Of a stretch of 64,000 nt of DNA, positions 36,301 through 44,445 are shown in pieces; within the stretch, counting starts at the first letter, position 1, and the number at the start of each line of letters is the position of its first letter. Below the pieces are notes generated by a model. It searched no databases and was not told where the DNA came from. It saw nothing but the letters and a program-made list of their open reading frames with translations. Position numbers and translations under genes: made by a program. The stretch is from PGYT01 sp963675055 (GTDB taxonomy: Bacteria; Bacteroidota; Ignavibacteria; Ignavibacteriales; Melioribacteraceae), in the NCBI GenBank assembly GCA_963675055.2, contig CAXXJE010000002.1, positions 1,240,001 to 1,304,000 of the forward strand, written 5' to 3'.

Positions 36301-37873
36301 CGTCGGACTGATTTCACCGCCACCTCATCACGACATTTATTCAATCGAGGATTTGGCGCAGCTTATTCATGATTTAAAGAAATCAAATACGAAAGCGGAT
36401 ATTAGCGTTAAACTTGTTTCGGAAGCCGGTGTCGGTACCATCGCCGCCGGTGTATCCAAAGGGAAGGCAGACCACTTAGTGATCAGCGGATATGAAGGCG
36501 GAACGGGTGCTTCGCCGCAGACTTCTATTAAACATGCGGGTCTTCCTATGGAACTCGGTATTGCCGAAACACAACAGGTTCTTGTAATGAACGACTTGCG
36601 CAGGAGGATTAGAGTGCAGGTCGACGGGCAGCTTAAAACCGGCCGGGACGTTGTGATTGCCGGTATGCTGGGCGCGGACGAATTCGGGTTTTCTACCGCC
36701 GCCCTTATATCACTGGGCTGTATTATGCTGAGGAAATGTCACCTCAATACATGCTCGGTAGGAGTTGCCACGCAGGATCCCGAACTTCGCAAAATGTTCA
36801 AGGGTAAGCCGGAACATGTAATCAATTTCTTTAGTTTCCTCGCACAGGAGGTTCGGGAAATAATGGCTGAACTCGGAATCAAAAATTTCGATGCACTTAT
36901 CGGTCGATCGGATATGATGGAACAGGTTGATGAAGTCGATCACTGGAAAGCCAAATATCTCGATTTAACTAATATCCTTCACCGTCCGGATGTGCCGGCT
37001 AGGATGCCGATTTACAACTCATCGAAACAGGAACATAATATTCAGAAGTGGGAAGAAAACAGGTTTATCGAAGCCTGTAAGAAAGCGATTAGTAAAAAAG
37101 TACCTGCCAGATTCGGTTATGTTCTTAATAACACCAATAGAACAGTCGGAACAGTGCTGAGTTCAAAAATCGCTTCCCTTTACGGTTTGGAAGGATTGCC
37201 TGAAGATACAATTCAAATCGACTTCGAGGGGAGCGCAGGACAAAGTTTCGGTGCATTTCTTTCACATGGCGTTTCATTCAGACTTGAAGGCGACGCGAAT
37301 GATTACGTTGGGAAGGGATTATCAGGAGGAAAAATTATTATAACTCCACATGAAGAGTCCGGATTAATTCCTGAAGAAAATATTATTGTCGGTAACGTTG
37401 TTCTTTACGGCGCTATAAAAGGTGAGATGTACCTGCGCGGACAGGCGGGGGAAAGGTTTGCAGTGCGTAACAGCGGTGCCTCAGCGGTAGTGGAAGGCAT
37501 CGGCGATCATGGCTGCGAATACATGACTGGCGGGCGTATTGTAGTGCTGGGTGAAACCGGGCGAAACTTCGCGGCCGGTATGAGCGGGGGTATAGCTTAT
37601 ATCTGGGATAAAAATAAAACATTTGGAAAGCTGTACAATCCGGAAATGGTAGATTTATTTGATATTGAAGATGAAAAAGATCAGAGTGAGTTGCATTCTT
37701 TAATTCAGAATCATCTCCATTATACTCACAGCACAGTCGCCGGGAAAATACTGGATAACTGGACTGCGGAGTTAGAGAATTTCATAAAGATCTTCCCCAG
37801 AGATTATCAGAGAGTCCTGGCGGAACAGAACAATGAGGAGAATACCGGTAAACTTGAACCGGCGCTCTCTTAG
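33335..37873 (+). CDS. gltB: Glutamate synthase large subunit GltB
   Basis: About 1512 residues, normal for the family. The catalytic Cys sits in DACGVGF (residue 23 from this ATG), leaving a short propeptide that must be removed to expose it. Next come KHRGATGSDPETGDGAG of the class II glutamine amidotransferase domain, the FMN/Fe-S domain with CHLNTCSVGVATQDP, and C-terminal GxxGxxxG repeats (ENIIVGNVVLYGA, GGRIVVLGETGRNF). It makes glutamate from glutamine and 2-oxoglutarate. A non-ATG start at 33317 would add six residues. Forms an operon with gltD (32 bp). Confidence 0.96.
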   Translation: MTMNSSFPCKNGMYDPAFEHDACGVGFVADIKGKKDHEIVRNGIEILENLKHRGATGSDPETGDGAGILTQLPDAFLRKVCHEIDIELPAPGQYGAGLIFLPNIAEDRHKIENIFEQVTHEEGQKFLGFRDVPYDDSKIGRVARSVMPDFKQVFIARGNNTPLENFERKLLVIRKKLGLKIRIREDLSQKHFFYVCSLSSKVMIYKGQLKAEQLDEFFPDLQDEDFVSAVALVHSRYSTNTFPTWALAHPFRMIAHNGEINTLRGNLNWFNVREKQFESELFGDDLKKIFPVIAPSKSDSAAFDNAFEMLVYSGRSIPHALMMMIPEAYSGDPNMDEYKKAFYEYHACLMEPWDGPAAISFTDGRYIGSVLDRNGLRPSRYWITDDDKIVMASETGALSIDESKVVKKGRLQPGRIFLVDTKQGRIIDDNEIKKEISNSKPYKEWLEENMLSISQIDEDTSEDRKESIPLLQKQKAFGYSLEDIKMLITPMTETGIEATGSMGADTPLAILSKRPQLLFNYFKQLFAQVTNPPIDAIREKIIMDEHVFLGEEQNLMTESALHCRRLKLDNPVITNSEFRKIKSLNLDKLKSKTLSVLFHEGESLETALKALFDAADKAIADGNTILILSDRFVDAEYLPIPSLLACAGLHHHLIKKGTRTKVSIVVETGEAREMHHFAVLIGYGANAVNPYLVFETIEDLVDRKQLANVSDYETAQANYLIAVTKGLYKIISKMGISTVQSYCGAQIFEAVGIHEDVIDKYFTSTYSRIGGINLELICKEVRQRHDSAFKPEYQYEQMLDEGGFYQWRQDGEFHQWNPETIAMLQHSVRSGDFKLFKKYTSLINDPDKNYATLRSMLQFKERKSIPIDEVEPVAEIAKRFATGAMSYGSISKEAHETIALAMNELGGFSNTGEGGENPERFKVDEQGRTKRSRIKQVAQGRFGVTIEYLVNADQIQIKMAQGAKPGEGGQLPGHKVSKEIAGTRYTTPGVGLISPPPHHDIYSIEDLAQLIHDLKKSNTKADISVKLVSEAGVGTIAAGVSKGKADHLVISGYEGGTGASPQTSIKHAGLPMELGIAETQQVLVMNDLRRRIRVQVDGQLKTGRDVVIAGMLGADEFGFSTAALISLGCIMLRKCHLNTCSVGVATQDPELRKMFKGKPEHVINFFSFLAQEVREIMAELGIKNFDALIGRSDMMEQVDEVDHWKAKYLDLTNILHRPDVPARMPIYNSSKQEHNIQKWEENRFIEACKKAISKKVPARFGYVLNNTNRTVGTVLSSKIASLYGLEGLPEDTIQIDFEGSAGQSFGAFLSHGVSFRLEGDANDYVGKGLSGGKIIITPHEESGLIPEENIIVGNVVLYGAIKGEMYLRGQAGERFAVRNSGASAVVEGIGDHGCEYMTGGRIVVLGETGRNFAAGMSGGIAYIWDKNKTFGKLYNPEMVDLFDIEDEKDQSELHSLIQNHLHYTHSTVAGKILDNWTAELENFIKIFPRDYQRVLAEQNNEENTGKLEPALS

Positions 37874-37905
37874 TGAATTTGTAATTTGATAAACAGAGAA
37901 TTGTT

Positions 37906-39335
37906 ATGGGTGAAATAACTGGATTCAAAAAATACAATAGAGTTGAGCTCGGCAAACAACCGGCTGATAAACGAACAAAACACTGGAATGAATTTACATC
38001 GCTTCCGGAAGATGATCTTCTGCGGCAGCAGGGTGCAAGATGTATGGACTGCGGTATTCCATTCTGCCAGTTCGGGTGCCCGATAAGTAATATCATTCCC
38101 GATTTCAATGACCTTGTTTATAAGGATGATTGGGAAGCTGCATTTTACAGGCTGATGAAGACAAATAACTTTCCTGAGTTTACAGGAAGAGTTTGTCCTG
38201 CGCCTTGTGAAAACTCCTGTACACTTTCAATTAACAAGCCCGCTGTTACAATTAAGAATATAGAACTGTCGATAATTGAAAGAGCATATAAAGAAGGCTG
38301 GATGAAGCCTAATCCGCCGCAGGTAAGAACGGGTAAAACTGTTGCAATTGTTGGTTCCGGTCCCGCAGGACTTGCCTGTGCCGATCAGTTAAATCACGCG
38401 GGACATAAGGTGACGGTGTTCGAAAAGAACGAGTTTATAGGCGGACTGCTTACTCTCGGAATACCGAATTTTAAAATGGATAAATCCGTTGTTGAAAGAC
38501 GTGTTAATATTATGCGTGATGAAGGGATTGAATTTGTAACCGGTACATATATCGGTAAAGATAAACCTGCTAAGGAACTGCTCGACGAATTTGATGCGGT
38601 TGTTCTTTCCGGCGGGGCCGAACAGCCGAGAGATATTCCGGTGGAAGGTCGCGAGCTTAGCGGTATTCATTTTGCCATGGAGTTTTTAACGCTGCAGAAT
38701 CGTGAAAACCTTGGCGCTTCGTTTAACGGCAATAAAATTTCAGCTAAGGATAAAAACGTTATAGTTCTCGGAGGGGGAGATACCGGTTCGGATTGTATCG
38801 GTACTTCCAACCGGCAAGGTGCGAAGTCAGTAACCAATTATGAATTGCTTCCGCAGCCGCCGAAGGAACGGGATTCTGATAATCCCTGGCCTCAATGGGC
38901 GTTCATCGAAAGAACTTCAACTTCGCATGAAGAGGGCTGTACAAGAGATTTCGGTATTATGACTAAAAAGTTTTCCGGCAGCGACGGTAAAGTTGAAAAG
39001 GCTTCACGCAGTTCGTCTTGAATTCGGTCCGAAAGATCCCTGAAACCGGCAGGAGACCAATGAAAGAAATTCCCGGTTCCGAGTTTGAAATAGCTGCTGA
39101 TCTTGTTCTGCTGGCAATGGGTTTCCTGGGTCCGGTTAAAAACGGGATGCTGGAAGAACTTGAAGTTGAATTGGATGAGCGGGGAAATGTAAAAACCGAT
39201 GATTCCCAAATGAGCAGTATTAAAGGCATATTTGCTGCCGGAGATATGCGGCGTGGTCAGTCTCTTGTTGTATGGGCAATTAACGAGGGCAGGAATACGG
39301 CTATGTATGTAAATAATTTTTTGAAACAGGATTAA
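37906..39335 (+). pseudogene. gltD: Glutamate synthase small subunit GltD, interrupted by two single-base shifts
   Basis: Frame 1 covers the Fe-S N-terminus (CMDCGIPFCQFGCPISN and CPAPCENSC), the FAD fold (IVGSGPAGLACADQL) and the second Rossmann fold (VLGGGDTGSDC). At about 39001 (run AAAAGG) the frame is lost, then regained in the middle frame LHAVRLEFGPKDP, and at about 39040 (run CCC) shifted again; the final frame reads ETGRRPMKEIPGSEFEI to GIFAAGDMRRGQS. Removing one base at each site gives an intact 475-residue GltD. Either two sequencing/assembly errors at short homopolymers, or a recently inactivated gene. If inactive, GltB could not receive NADPH electrons. Confidence 0.85.
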
Positions 39336-39414
39336 TAAAAATTCACACTCCTACGTAAAGATGTGCGGGAAGACATCGTGAGTTGTGATGAACCTCCTTC
39401 ACACCCTTTTGGAT

Positions 39415-39457
39415 CCCCGGCATGCACGCGCAGTATGTCCGGGGGTTTTAATTTTAA
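39415..39457 (+). terminator. Terminator after gltD
   Basis: CCCCGG / CCGGGG with inner AT pairing, then GTTTTAATTTTAAT. It lies 80 bp after the gltD stop and probably ends the gltBD transcript. Confidence 0.65.
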
Positions 39458-39470
39458 TATCATATGTGTA

Positions 39471-39495
39471 TGTAGGACAGGCTCTCAGCCTGTCC
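39471..39495 (+). repeat. REP-like palindrome copy 2
   Basis: TGTA head then arm GGACAGGCT, loop CTC, exact complement AGCCTGTCC. Forward orientation (head first). Confidence 0.75.
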
Positions 39496-39662
39496 TGAGA
39501 ATAAAATAAATAGATCTAAATAAATATCAGTTGCCTCTATCTATCATTTTTAGGCTGTCCTTTAAACAAATCATCCGCAGGGAAATACTTGAGTACCGTA
39601 CTAATTTTGTTAGGTGTATATGATTTAATAGTAATTTTATTTTATGTTTTTTATCGGGAATA

Positions 39663-39687
39663 TAGGACAGGCTGAGAGCCTGTCCTA
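39663..39687 (-). repeat. REP-like palindrome copy 3, inverse of copy 2
   Basis: TAGGACAGGCT, loop GAG, AGCCTGTCCTA: an 11-bp stem that is the reverse complement of copy 2, extended at both ends. The two bracket 167 bp in inverted arrangement, as in paired REP units. Confidence 0.75.
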
Positions 39688-39714
39688 CATAAGCAGTAGG
39701 AGGGATATTTACTT

Positions 39715-39804
39715 ATGCCTCAAACTTTGCATCGCGGACGTTTGCCTCACCTTTATGATAGTGAAGGGATATACTTCGCAACCATCAGATTAGCTGAAAG
39801 ATAG
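39715..39804 (+). pseudogene. Truncated REP-associated tyrosine transposase, N-terminal 29 codons
   Basis: Begins MPQTLHRGRLPHLYDSEGIY, the characteristic start of one branch of REP-associated transposases (RGRxPHxYDSEGxYF), then ends at a TAG after 29 codons. No HxH or catalytic Tyr region follows in any forward frame examined. It starts 27 bp after palindrome copy 3, supporting association between these palindromes and this transposase type. Confidence 0.65.
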
Positions 39805-40116
39805 TATGAATAAACCTCATCTGTTTTACTTCCTAACGATTCATTTAAGTAAACTCAAACCAAGCTTCTGTTTCAATACCGTCGATGTGTTTGAGAAGAG
39901 TAGTCGTTTCCCGGTAATTAAGACTAGCATCCTGTTTTAGGCGTTTCAGCTTTCAATTCGAATAAAAGTAAGTGCAATAACTAAATTATTCTTCGCTAAA
40001 TACGATAATAAAAAATAAATAATTCCTTCTGGATTATTCAGGGCTGGATCGATTTGTAGTTATTACTAAAACCACACATATAAATTCAAATACTAATTAT
40101 TCACGGAACAATCAAA

Positions 40117-41856
40117 ATGAAAGTTAAGAATTTTCTATTAACAGGCATTTTTCTGCTTGCCCTTGCTTGTAGTGATGATAATGTTACCGAAGTTAAATCT
40201 GATCCGGTTGAACCCGGAATTCAAAGTGTTGAAGGAAGAATTGAATTAACAAGTGTTAACAGTACCCCTGATTTTTCAGACTATGATATTATTTCATTTT
40301 TTGAAGATGATGATGTAGAAAGTGATAACTCGTTTAATATCGATGTAACCGAAAATGACGAACATCCGCAAATGGTATTCGTTGAGAACAGTAATGATTA
40401 TATCGTGATGGCGGGTATTGTAAGACATGGCGATACAGAAGTTATAATCAACGAAGTAAGCACGGCAAAGGCTATGGTGTTGAGAAACTTTATTTTCCTC
40501 GGCAGCAGTGCATACGAAAAAGAAATGATTCTCGATTTTGCCGGGAGCGCCCCGTCTTTTGGCGAACTGCTCGGAGCAGTTACCCACGCAATTCAAACGG
40601 ATCTTGATAATGTTTACAATGAAGAAGTTTTCCCGGAACTCGATGAGCTTTCATCACTGGTAGCCGTAGAAGTATTTCAAGAAATGAATTCGGCTGGTCT
40701 GTTTAAAAGGGCTGAAACCAATGGCATCGGTACGGATGCACCGGCTATTAACGTTAATGAGGTTGACAAGAAGTCTGTTACTTTCAGTAATCACAACCTG
40801 GTTTATTTTTCCGGACAGGCAACAAATATGGCTGACAACTCAACGGAAGATGTATTTACACTTGGACGCCGGAATTCACTTCTTACATGGTATTGGTTCG
40901 GTATATCGGAGGATGTTGAAACCAATGTCAGTTTCAAGAATTATAGTACTTCATACTTAGTTAATATAACAAAAGGATTTGAAGCTAACCTGAGTATCTT
41001 TAATCCGCTTACTCCCAATGGAAGAGCAAGCATAATGAATATAATGGTTGCTGTCAGGGAGGCGATGAAACTTATCGGCGGAACGGCGGGTAACATTGTA
41101 CTCGGTGTTGATGTTGTTACAACCATCTATAAAGCTAATAAGGCAGTACTGGATCCATATATTGCTGAGTTCAAGGCCAGGCAAGCCGAGCGTGATTTCG
41201 TTGGAGCTATGGATGAATTAATGAAAATCGGCGGAATAATACTAACAGAGGGGCTGGCTACGGGAGCACTTGCAATTACTGCGGTAAAACTGGGGTTGCT
41301 TGATAAGATAAAAGGATTGGTTAAAGATCTGGCAAGTGTTATTCCGGTGGTGAAAGGAATACTTGTTGCAAAACAGCTGGGTGCGGAAACAATTCCATTT
41401 GTTGCCGACTTGATAGGGGGAGACAGAACCTATAGATATTATGTGAGAACATATACGCAAACAGATAATGAAGAATCCGTTATAACCGCGTATGAAATTG
41501 AAAAAGGCAAACCCATTACACCATATATTAATGGTGAACCTAAGATATCCTCATATCGTGGAAAGTACCCGGTTTTCAGCGGGTTTAAACTTACCGGGTT
41601 TTCTGTTGAAAATAAGCATTACACATATGAAATAAGATTGTATAAAGGCGGCTTGTTGAGTATTGCCTGCCGGAATATACCCGGTTATGAAATGGACCCG
41701 ATTGATTTTGTGAGTGGTAATCTGGCATCCGGTGCATCGTTTTCTTATGAGACTACATTCACGGATAAAACAATTTACTTGATCGAAGTGGTTCTAAAAG
41801 ATGCATCAGGTAATACATCACCGGCATATGAATATATGGTTTGGAAGTTATATTAA
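40117..41856 (+). CDS. Unrecognised 579-residue lipoprotein with a hydrophobic central region
   Basis: Signal peptide with a lipobox (LLALAC, Cys18), then an acidic soluble part with no recognised motif (about 25-300). Residues about 305-425 contain several hydrophobic helices rich in Gly/Ala (MKLIGGTAGNIVLGVDVVTTIY, GGIILTEGLATGALAITAV, LASVIPVVKGILVAK), unusual for a lipoprotein; the remainder (430-579) is strand-rich, perhaps an immunoglobulin-like fold. No family is recognised. The layout could suit a pore-forming or membrane-inserting protein, but this is speculation. It is not in an obvious operon and ends before a strong hairpin. Confidence 0.75.
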   Translation: MKVKNFLLTGIFLLALACSDDNVTEVKSDPVEPGIQSVEGRIELTSVNSTPDFSDYDIISFFEDDDVESDNSFNIDVTENDEHPQMVFVENSNDYIVMAGIVRHGDTEVIINEVSTAKAMVLRNFIFLGSSAYEKEMILDFAGSAPSFGELLGAVTHAIQTDLDNVYNEEVFPELDELSSLVAVEVFQEMNSAGLFKRAETNGIGTDAPAINVNEVDKKSVTFSNHNLVYFSGQATNMADNSTEDVFTLGRRNSLLTWYWFGISEDVETNVSFKNYSTSYLVNITKGFEANLSIFNPLTPNGRASIMNIMVAVREAMKLIGGTAGNIVLGVDVVTTIYKANKAVLDPYIAEFKARQAERDFVGAMDELMKIGGIILTEGLATGALAITAVKLGLLDKIKGLVKDLASVIPVVKGILVAKQLGAETIPFVADLIGGDRTYRYYVRTYTQTDNEESVITAYEIEKGKPITPYINGEPKISSYRGKYPVFSGFKLTGFSVENKHYTYEIRLYKGGLLSIACRNIPGYEMDPIDFVSGNLASGASFSYETTFTDKTIYLIEVVLKDASGNTSPAYEYMVWKLY

Positions 41857-41864
41857 TTGCAGCT

Positions 41865-41885
41865 GGGGTACTTCTAAAGTACCCC
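41865..41885. terminator. Hairpin after the unknown lipoprotein gene
   Basis: GGGGTACTT / AAGTACCCC, 9 bp perfect with a 3-nt loop, 8 nt after the stop codon. It is followed closely by two weaker hairpins built on related words (CACCTCAGAGGTAC and CGGGCACTT...TACCCG). Confidence 0.6.
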
Positions 41886-42088
41886 ACCCCACCTCAGAGG
41901 TACCCCCGGGCACTTCAAATACCCGCTTTCGGAGCTTTTATATACAATCGCAAATATATCTTCATCGGCAGAGAGGCAAAAAGAGTCAGGTATGAATATT
42001 TTTTATTCGACGCGGGTTATAATTGCACCGGAGGCAAGTATATTTTCTTTGATCGTTAGTATTAATGGGCCGGTAAAGATAATAATAG

Positions 42089-42123
42089 ACCCGGCTTCGA
42101 ACCTTATTTCTTCAAAGCCGGGT
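42089..42123. terminator. Terminator between convergent transcripts
   Basis: ACCCGGCTT / AAGCCGGGT, 9 bp, with TTTTATT on the plus side and a T-rich stretch on the minus side. Suits the end of the minus-strand gene 42183-42671. Confidence 0.6.
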
Positions 42124-42182
42124 TTTATTGCTTTGGTATCTTGTACTCCGGGTACTTATCGAATGATAGTCTTTAATCAATA

Positions 42183-42671
42183 TTATGCCGGCGTGGATAC
42201 CGGTTCACTTTCCTGGGCGAATCGTTTTTTAAGGTCTTCGTAAACAACTTTAGCTCCTGGAATATCCAGCTTTGACGCCATCTTAATTGAATTGTAAAAT
42301 GCTAATGCAGCCACATAAGCTTCGCTGCCCGAAAGCATAACACTATCATCCAGGTTGTGTACCAATGCTTCAAGAGGACGTACAATATCTTTTAAGTCGT
42401 CCACCGCGGTAAGGTCGGTTTTAAGCTCTCCTACATTCACATACGGCGGAACGAAGTTAGGATTAGTCTCTGCGTAGTCCAGAGCCTTTTCAACAAAGGG
42501 GGTTGTCTTGTCGCTCATCTTAGGAAGATCGCGTCTTTCATCCGGATTAAGGGCTATTAGTAAGGGATCAAGTTTGCTTTTGATTGTTGTTATCGCGTCC
42601 ATAATGACGGTTTTGTCTTCGGGTGAGATTTGAATAGAGACAAGATTATTCTCAGGCATTTTAGCCTCCAT
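42183..42671 (-). CDS. Conserved hypothetical protein of Bacteroidota type, 162 aa
   Basis: An all-helical acidic protein with no signal peptide or membrane segment. The pattern ISPEDKTVIMDAITTIKSKL, LPKMSDKTTPFVEKALDYA, FVPPYVNVGELKTDL and SGSEAYVAALAFYNSIK followed by PGAKVVYEDLKKRF is familiar from hypothetical proteins in this phylum, but I know of no assigned function. The internal ATG at 42659 (MPENN) may be the true start, since the first four residues are poorly placed. Upstream is the cas operon, transcribed away from it. Confidence 0.8.
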   Translation of the reverse strand: MEAKMPENNLVSIQISPEDKTVIMDAITTIKSKLDPLLIALNPDERRDLPKMSDKTTPFVEKALDYAETNPNFVPPYVNVGELKTDLTAVDDLKDIVRPLEALVHNLDDSVMLSGSEAYVAALAFYNSIKMASKLDIPGAKVVYEDLKKRFAQESEPVSTPA

Positions 42672-43083
42672 AATTAATTGTTGGATTATTAATTACGAAC
42701 AAAAGAGAATAACGATATGTACTGTAGTTGCAGGGAAAGGATTTTGTTCGGTCCTAAAATATGCTAATTGAATTAATAATCAAGGATTTAATTAGTAATT
42801 GGCAATTATTTTTTGCTGTTCATTTAGTAATAGTGGAATTACTTTAATCTAAATCAATATTTTTTTAAGTTTATGTGCCCCCTACCCCGGAATGCTTGAA
42901 TATAGATTACTATCTATCCGGTGAGTTATTTGCCGAGCATCTTACTGCATTATTCGTACGCATTAGTATTCAAAAATCGTATTCCCGTTTAACTAACAAT
43001 ATGTGAGTTACCTGCCGAAGGTGTAACAAATGTAGGACGAAACGCCGTTTCGTCCCCTTAAAATATTTTTTTATAAAATAATA
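42672..43083. other. Upstream region of the cas operon
   Basis: 412 bp between divergent genes. It contains palindrome copy 4 (43031-43055) 28 bp before the first cas gene. The remainder is AT-rich with no clear operator. It must hold the promoter of the cas operon. Confidence 0.45.
43031..43055 (+). repeat. REP-like palindrome copy 4, upstream of cas6
   Basis: TGTA head, arm GGACGAAAC, loop GCC, complement GTTTCGTCC. Forward orientation. Confidence 0.75.
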
Positions 43084-43752
43084 ATGGAGGTGAAGTTGAG
43101 ACTACATTTTAATATAACTCCCAATACCGAAATCGTTCCTTTCGATTATCAGCATTTCTTAATCGGGGCGTTTCATAAGTGGATGAAATGGAATGAACTT
43201 CATGACGAAATAAGTCTCTATTCATTAAGCTGGCTACAAAACGGCAAAATCAGTAAAGACGGATTTAATTTCCACAATGGTGCAAAATGGTTCATCAGCT
43301 TTTGGGATGAAGAAATCGGGAAGCAGTTAATCATGAGCGCAATGAAAGAACCGGATGTATGTTGCGGTATGAAAGTAAATGAAATCCATATTCAGGAGAC
43401 GCCGCAATTTGGAGCAAGGGAAAGGTTTAGTGCAGCCAGCCCGGTTTTTATAAGAAGATATGACAGTAACGGAAAGGCTGCACATATTACTTATAAGGAT
43501 AAGGATTCGGATACTTATTTAACTGAAACATTGGAACGGAAGTTAAAAACAGCAGGAATTGAGAAGGAGGTAAAAGTATATTTTGATAAGATGTACCATA
43601 AACCTAAGACAAAACTAGTGGATATAAATGGTATTAAGAACAGGGCCAGCTTTTGCCCGGTAATTGTTGAGGGAGATGAAGATGTTGTTAGTTTTGCATG
43701 GAATGTAGGAGTTGGACATTCCACGGGCTGCGGATTTGGAGCGTTGTATTAA
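43084..43752 (+). CDS. cas6: CRISPR endoribonuclease Cas6
   Basis: 222 residues. The C-terminal glycine-rich loop GVGHSTGCGFGALY and the N-terminal RLHFNITP ferredoxin-like strand identify Cas6, which cuts pre-crRNA within the repeat to leave an 8-nt 5' handle. The ATG at 43084 forms part of a GGAGGTG sequence that would serve as Shine-Dalgarno for a TTG at 43096 (product starting LRLHFN); the latter gives the usual family N-terminus and may be the real start. First gene of the operon. Confidence 0.9.
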   Translation: MEVKLRLHFNITPNTEIVPFDYQHFLIGAFHKWMKWNELHDEISLYSLSWLQNGKISKDGFNFHNGAKWFISFWDEEIGKQLIMSAMKEPDVCCGMKVNEIHIQETPQFGARERFSAASPVFIRRYDSNGKAAHITYKDKDSDTYLTETLERKLKTAGIEKEVKVYFDKMYHKPKTKLVDINGIKNRASFCPVIVEGDEDVVSFAWNVGVGHSTGCGFGALY

Positions 43753-43824
43753 TATGACAACAGAGTGCATCACAGATTGCAAATCAAAGCTACGGAGAAT
43801 TTAAATTTTATCAAGGGAGAAAAT

Positions 43825-44445
43825 ATGTATGTAGTGAAATATTCGGGTCCGTTTGGTTTTATAAAACCATGGACGGCTGTGAGGGATAACGAAACATTTA
43901 GTCAAAACTTTCTGACACCTTCAATAATTGAAGGCATGGAAAAGAAACTTTTTCCTGAGTTACTTAAATCAGAGAAATATGACTCCCGAATTGTTCGTCA
44001 TAGATTAACATATTCGGGAATATCGAAACAACAAGAACAAACACAACCAAGAGCTATTGATATTAAAATCAAAAAGAAAGAAGGCTTAATTGAATTTAAT
44101 AGACCGCGATCAATTCTAATCCGTGGTGTTATGATTAATCCGATTTTATACCTGGCTTTCTTAAAATATGAATACGCTGAGCTAGCCGCACAACAACACA
44201 TCTGTTTATGCCGAAACGAGGACATCCTTTTTCCACAATTCTTTTCAAATAGAGAATTAATAATGCAAATAGAGGAAGGCGAATTCGATAGAAAAGATAG
44301 CGGCTTCAATGGATTTGAATTACGCTTTTGTGAAAGCAGTCAATCATTCATTGTAGGATTTAATCGATTTAACAAAAACCAACCAATGTATGGCTGGCTA
44401 CATATTGTAGGAAGCAATCCCATGATAAAAAGTGAAATGATATGA
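43825..44445 (+). CDS. cas5: Cas5-like Cascade subunit
   Basis: 206 residues from the ATG at 43825, which has AAGGGAG 7 nt upstream. The N-terminus MYVVKYSGPFGFIKPWTAVRD then TPSIIEGMEKKLF fits the Cas5 pattern (opening strand, then a Pro-containing loop leading to helix 1: yLTPSxxxG). Cas5 caps the 5' handle of crRNA in Cascade. The sequence is divergent and the call rests on this pattern plus position between cas6 and cas3. Its stop overlaps the cas3 start (ATGA). Confidence 0.65.
   Translation: MYVVKYSGPFGFIKPWTAVRDNETFSQNFLTPSIIEGMEKKLFPELLKSEKYDSRIVRHRLTYSGISKQQEQTQPRAIDIKIKKKEGLIEFNRPRSILIRGVMINPILYLAFLKYEYAELAAQQHICLCRNEDILFPQFFSNRELIMQIEEGEFDRKDSGFNGFELRFCESSQSFIVGFNRFNKNQPMYGWLHIVGSNPMIKSEMI

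Larger units (their letters stand above)
39458..40116. other. Intergenic region with palindromes and a transposase fragment
   Basis: This stretch holds two inverted palindromes (39471-39495 and 39663-39687, 167 bp apart) and the truncated transposase start at 39715-39804. The rest (39805-40116) shows no supported gene; a minus-strand fragment near 39845-39950 could be a decayed coding remnant but cannot be assigned. Confidence 0.5.
41857..42182. other. Intergenic region with clustered hairpins
   Basis: Three adjacent hairpins lie at 41865-41935 (see separate entry for the first) and another at 42089-42123. No supported gene; a short forward reading at 41992-42243 overlaps the neighbouring gene antisense and lacks coding character. 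Confidence 0.5.

Noticed and set aside
39845..39950. Minus-strand fragment reading as a short acidic C-terminus (ending TEAWFEFT)
   Set aside because: It has no start, is broken upstream by a stop, and matches no family I recognise; possibly a decayed remnant but unsupported.
41992..42243. Forward 83-residue reading frame
   Set aside because: It overlaps the conserved hypothetical gene on the opposite strand, includes a terminator hairpin and shows no protein-like motifs.
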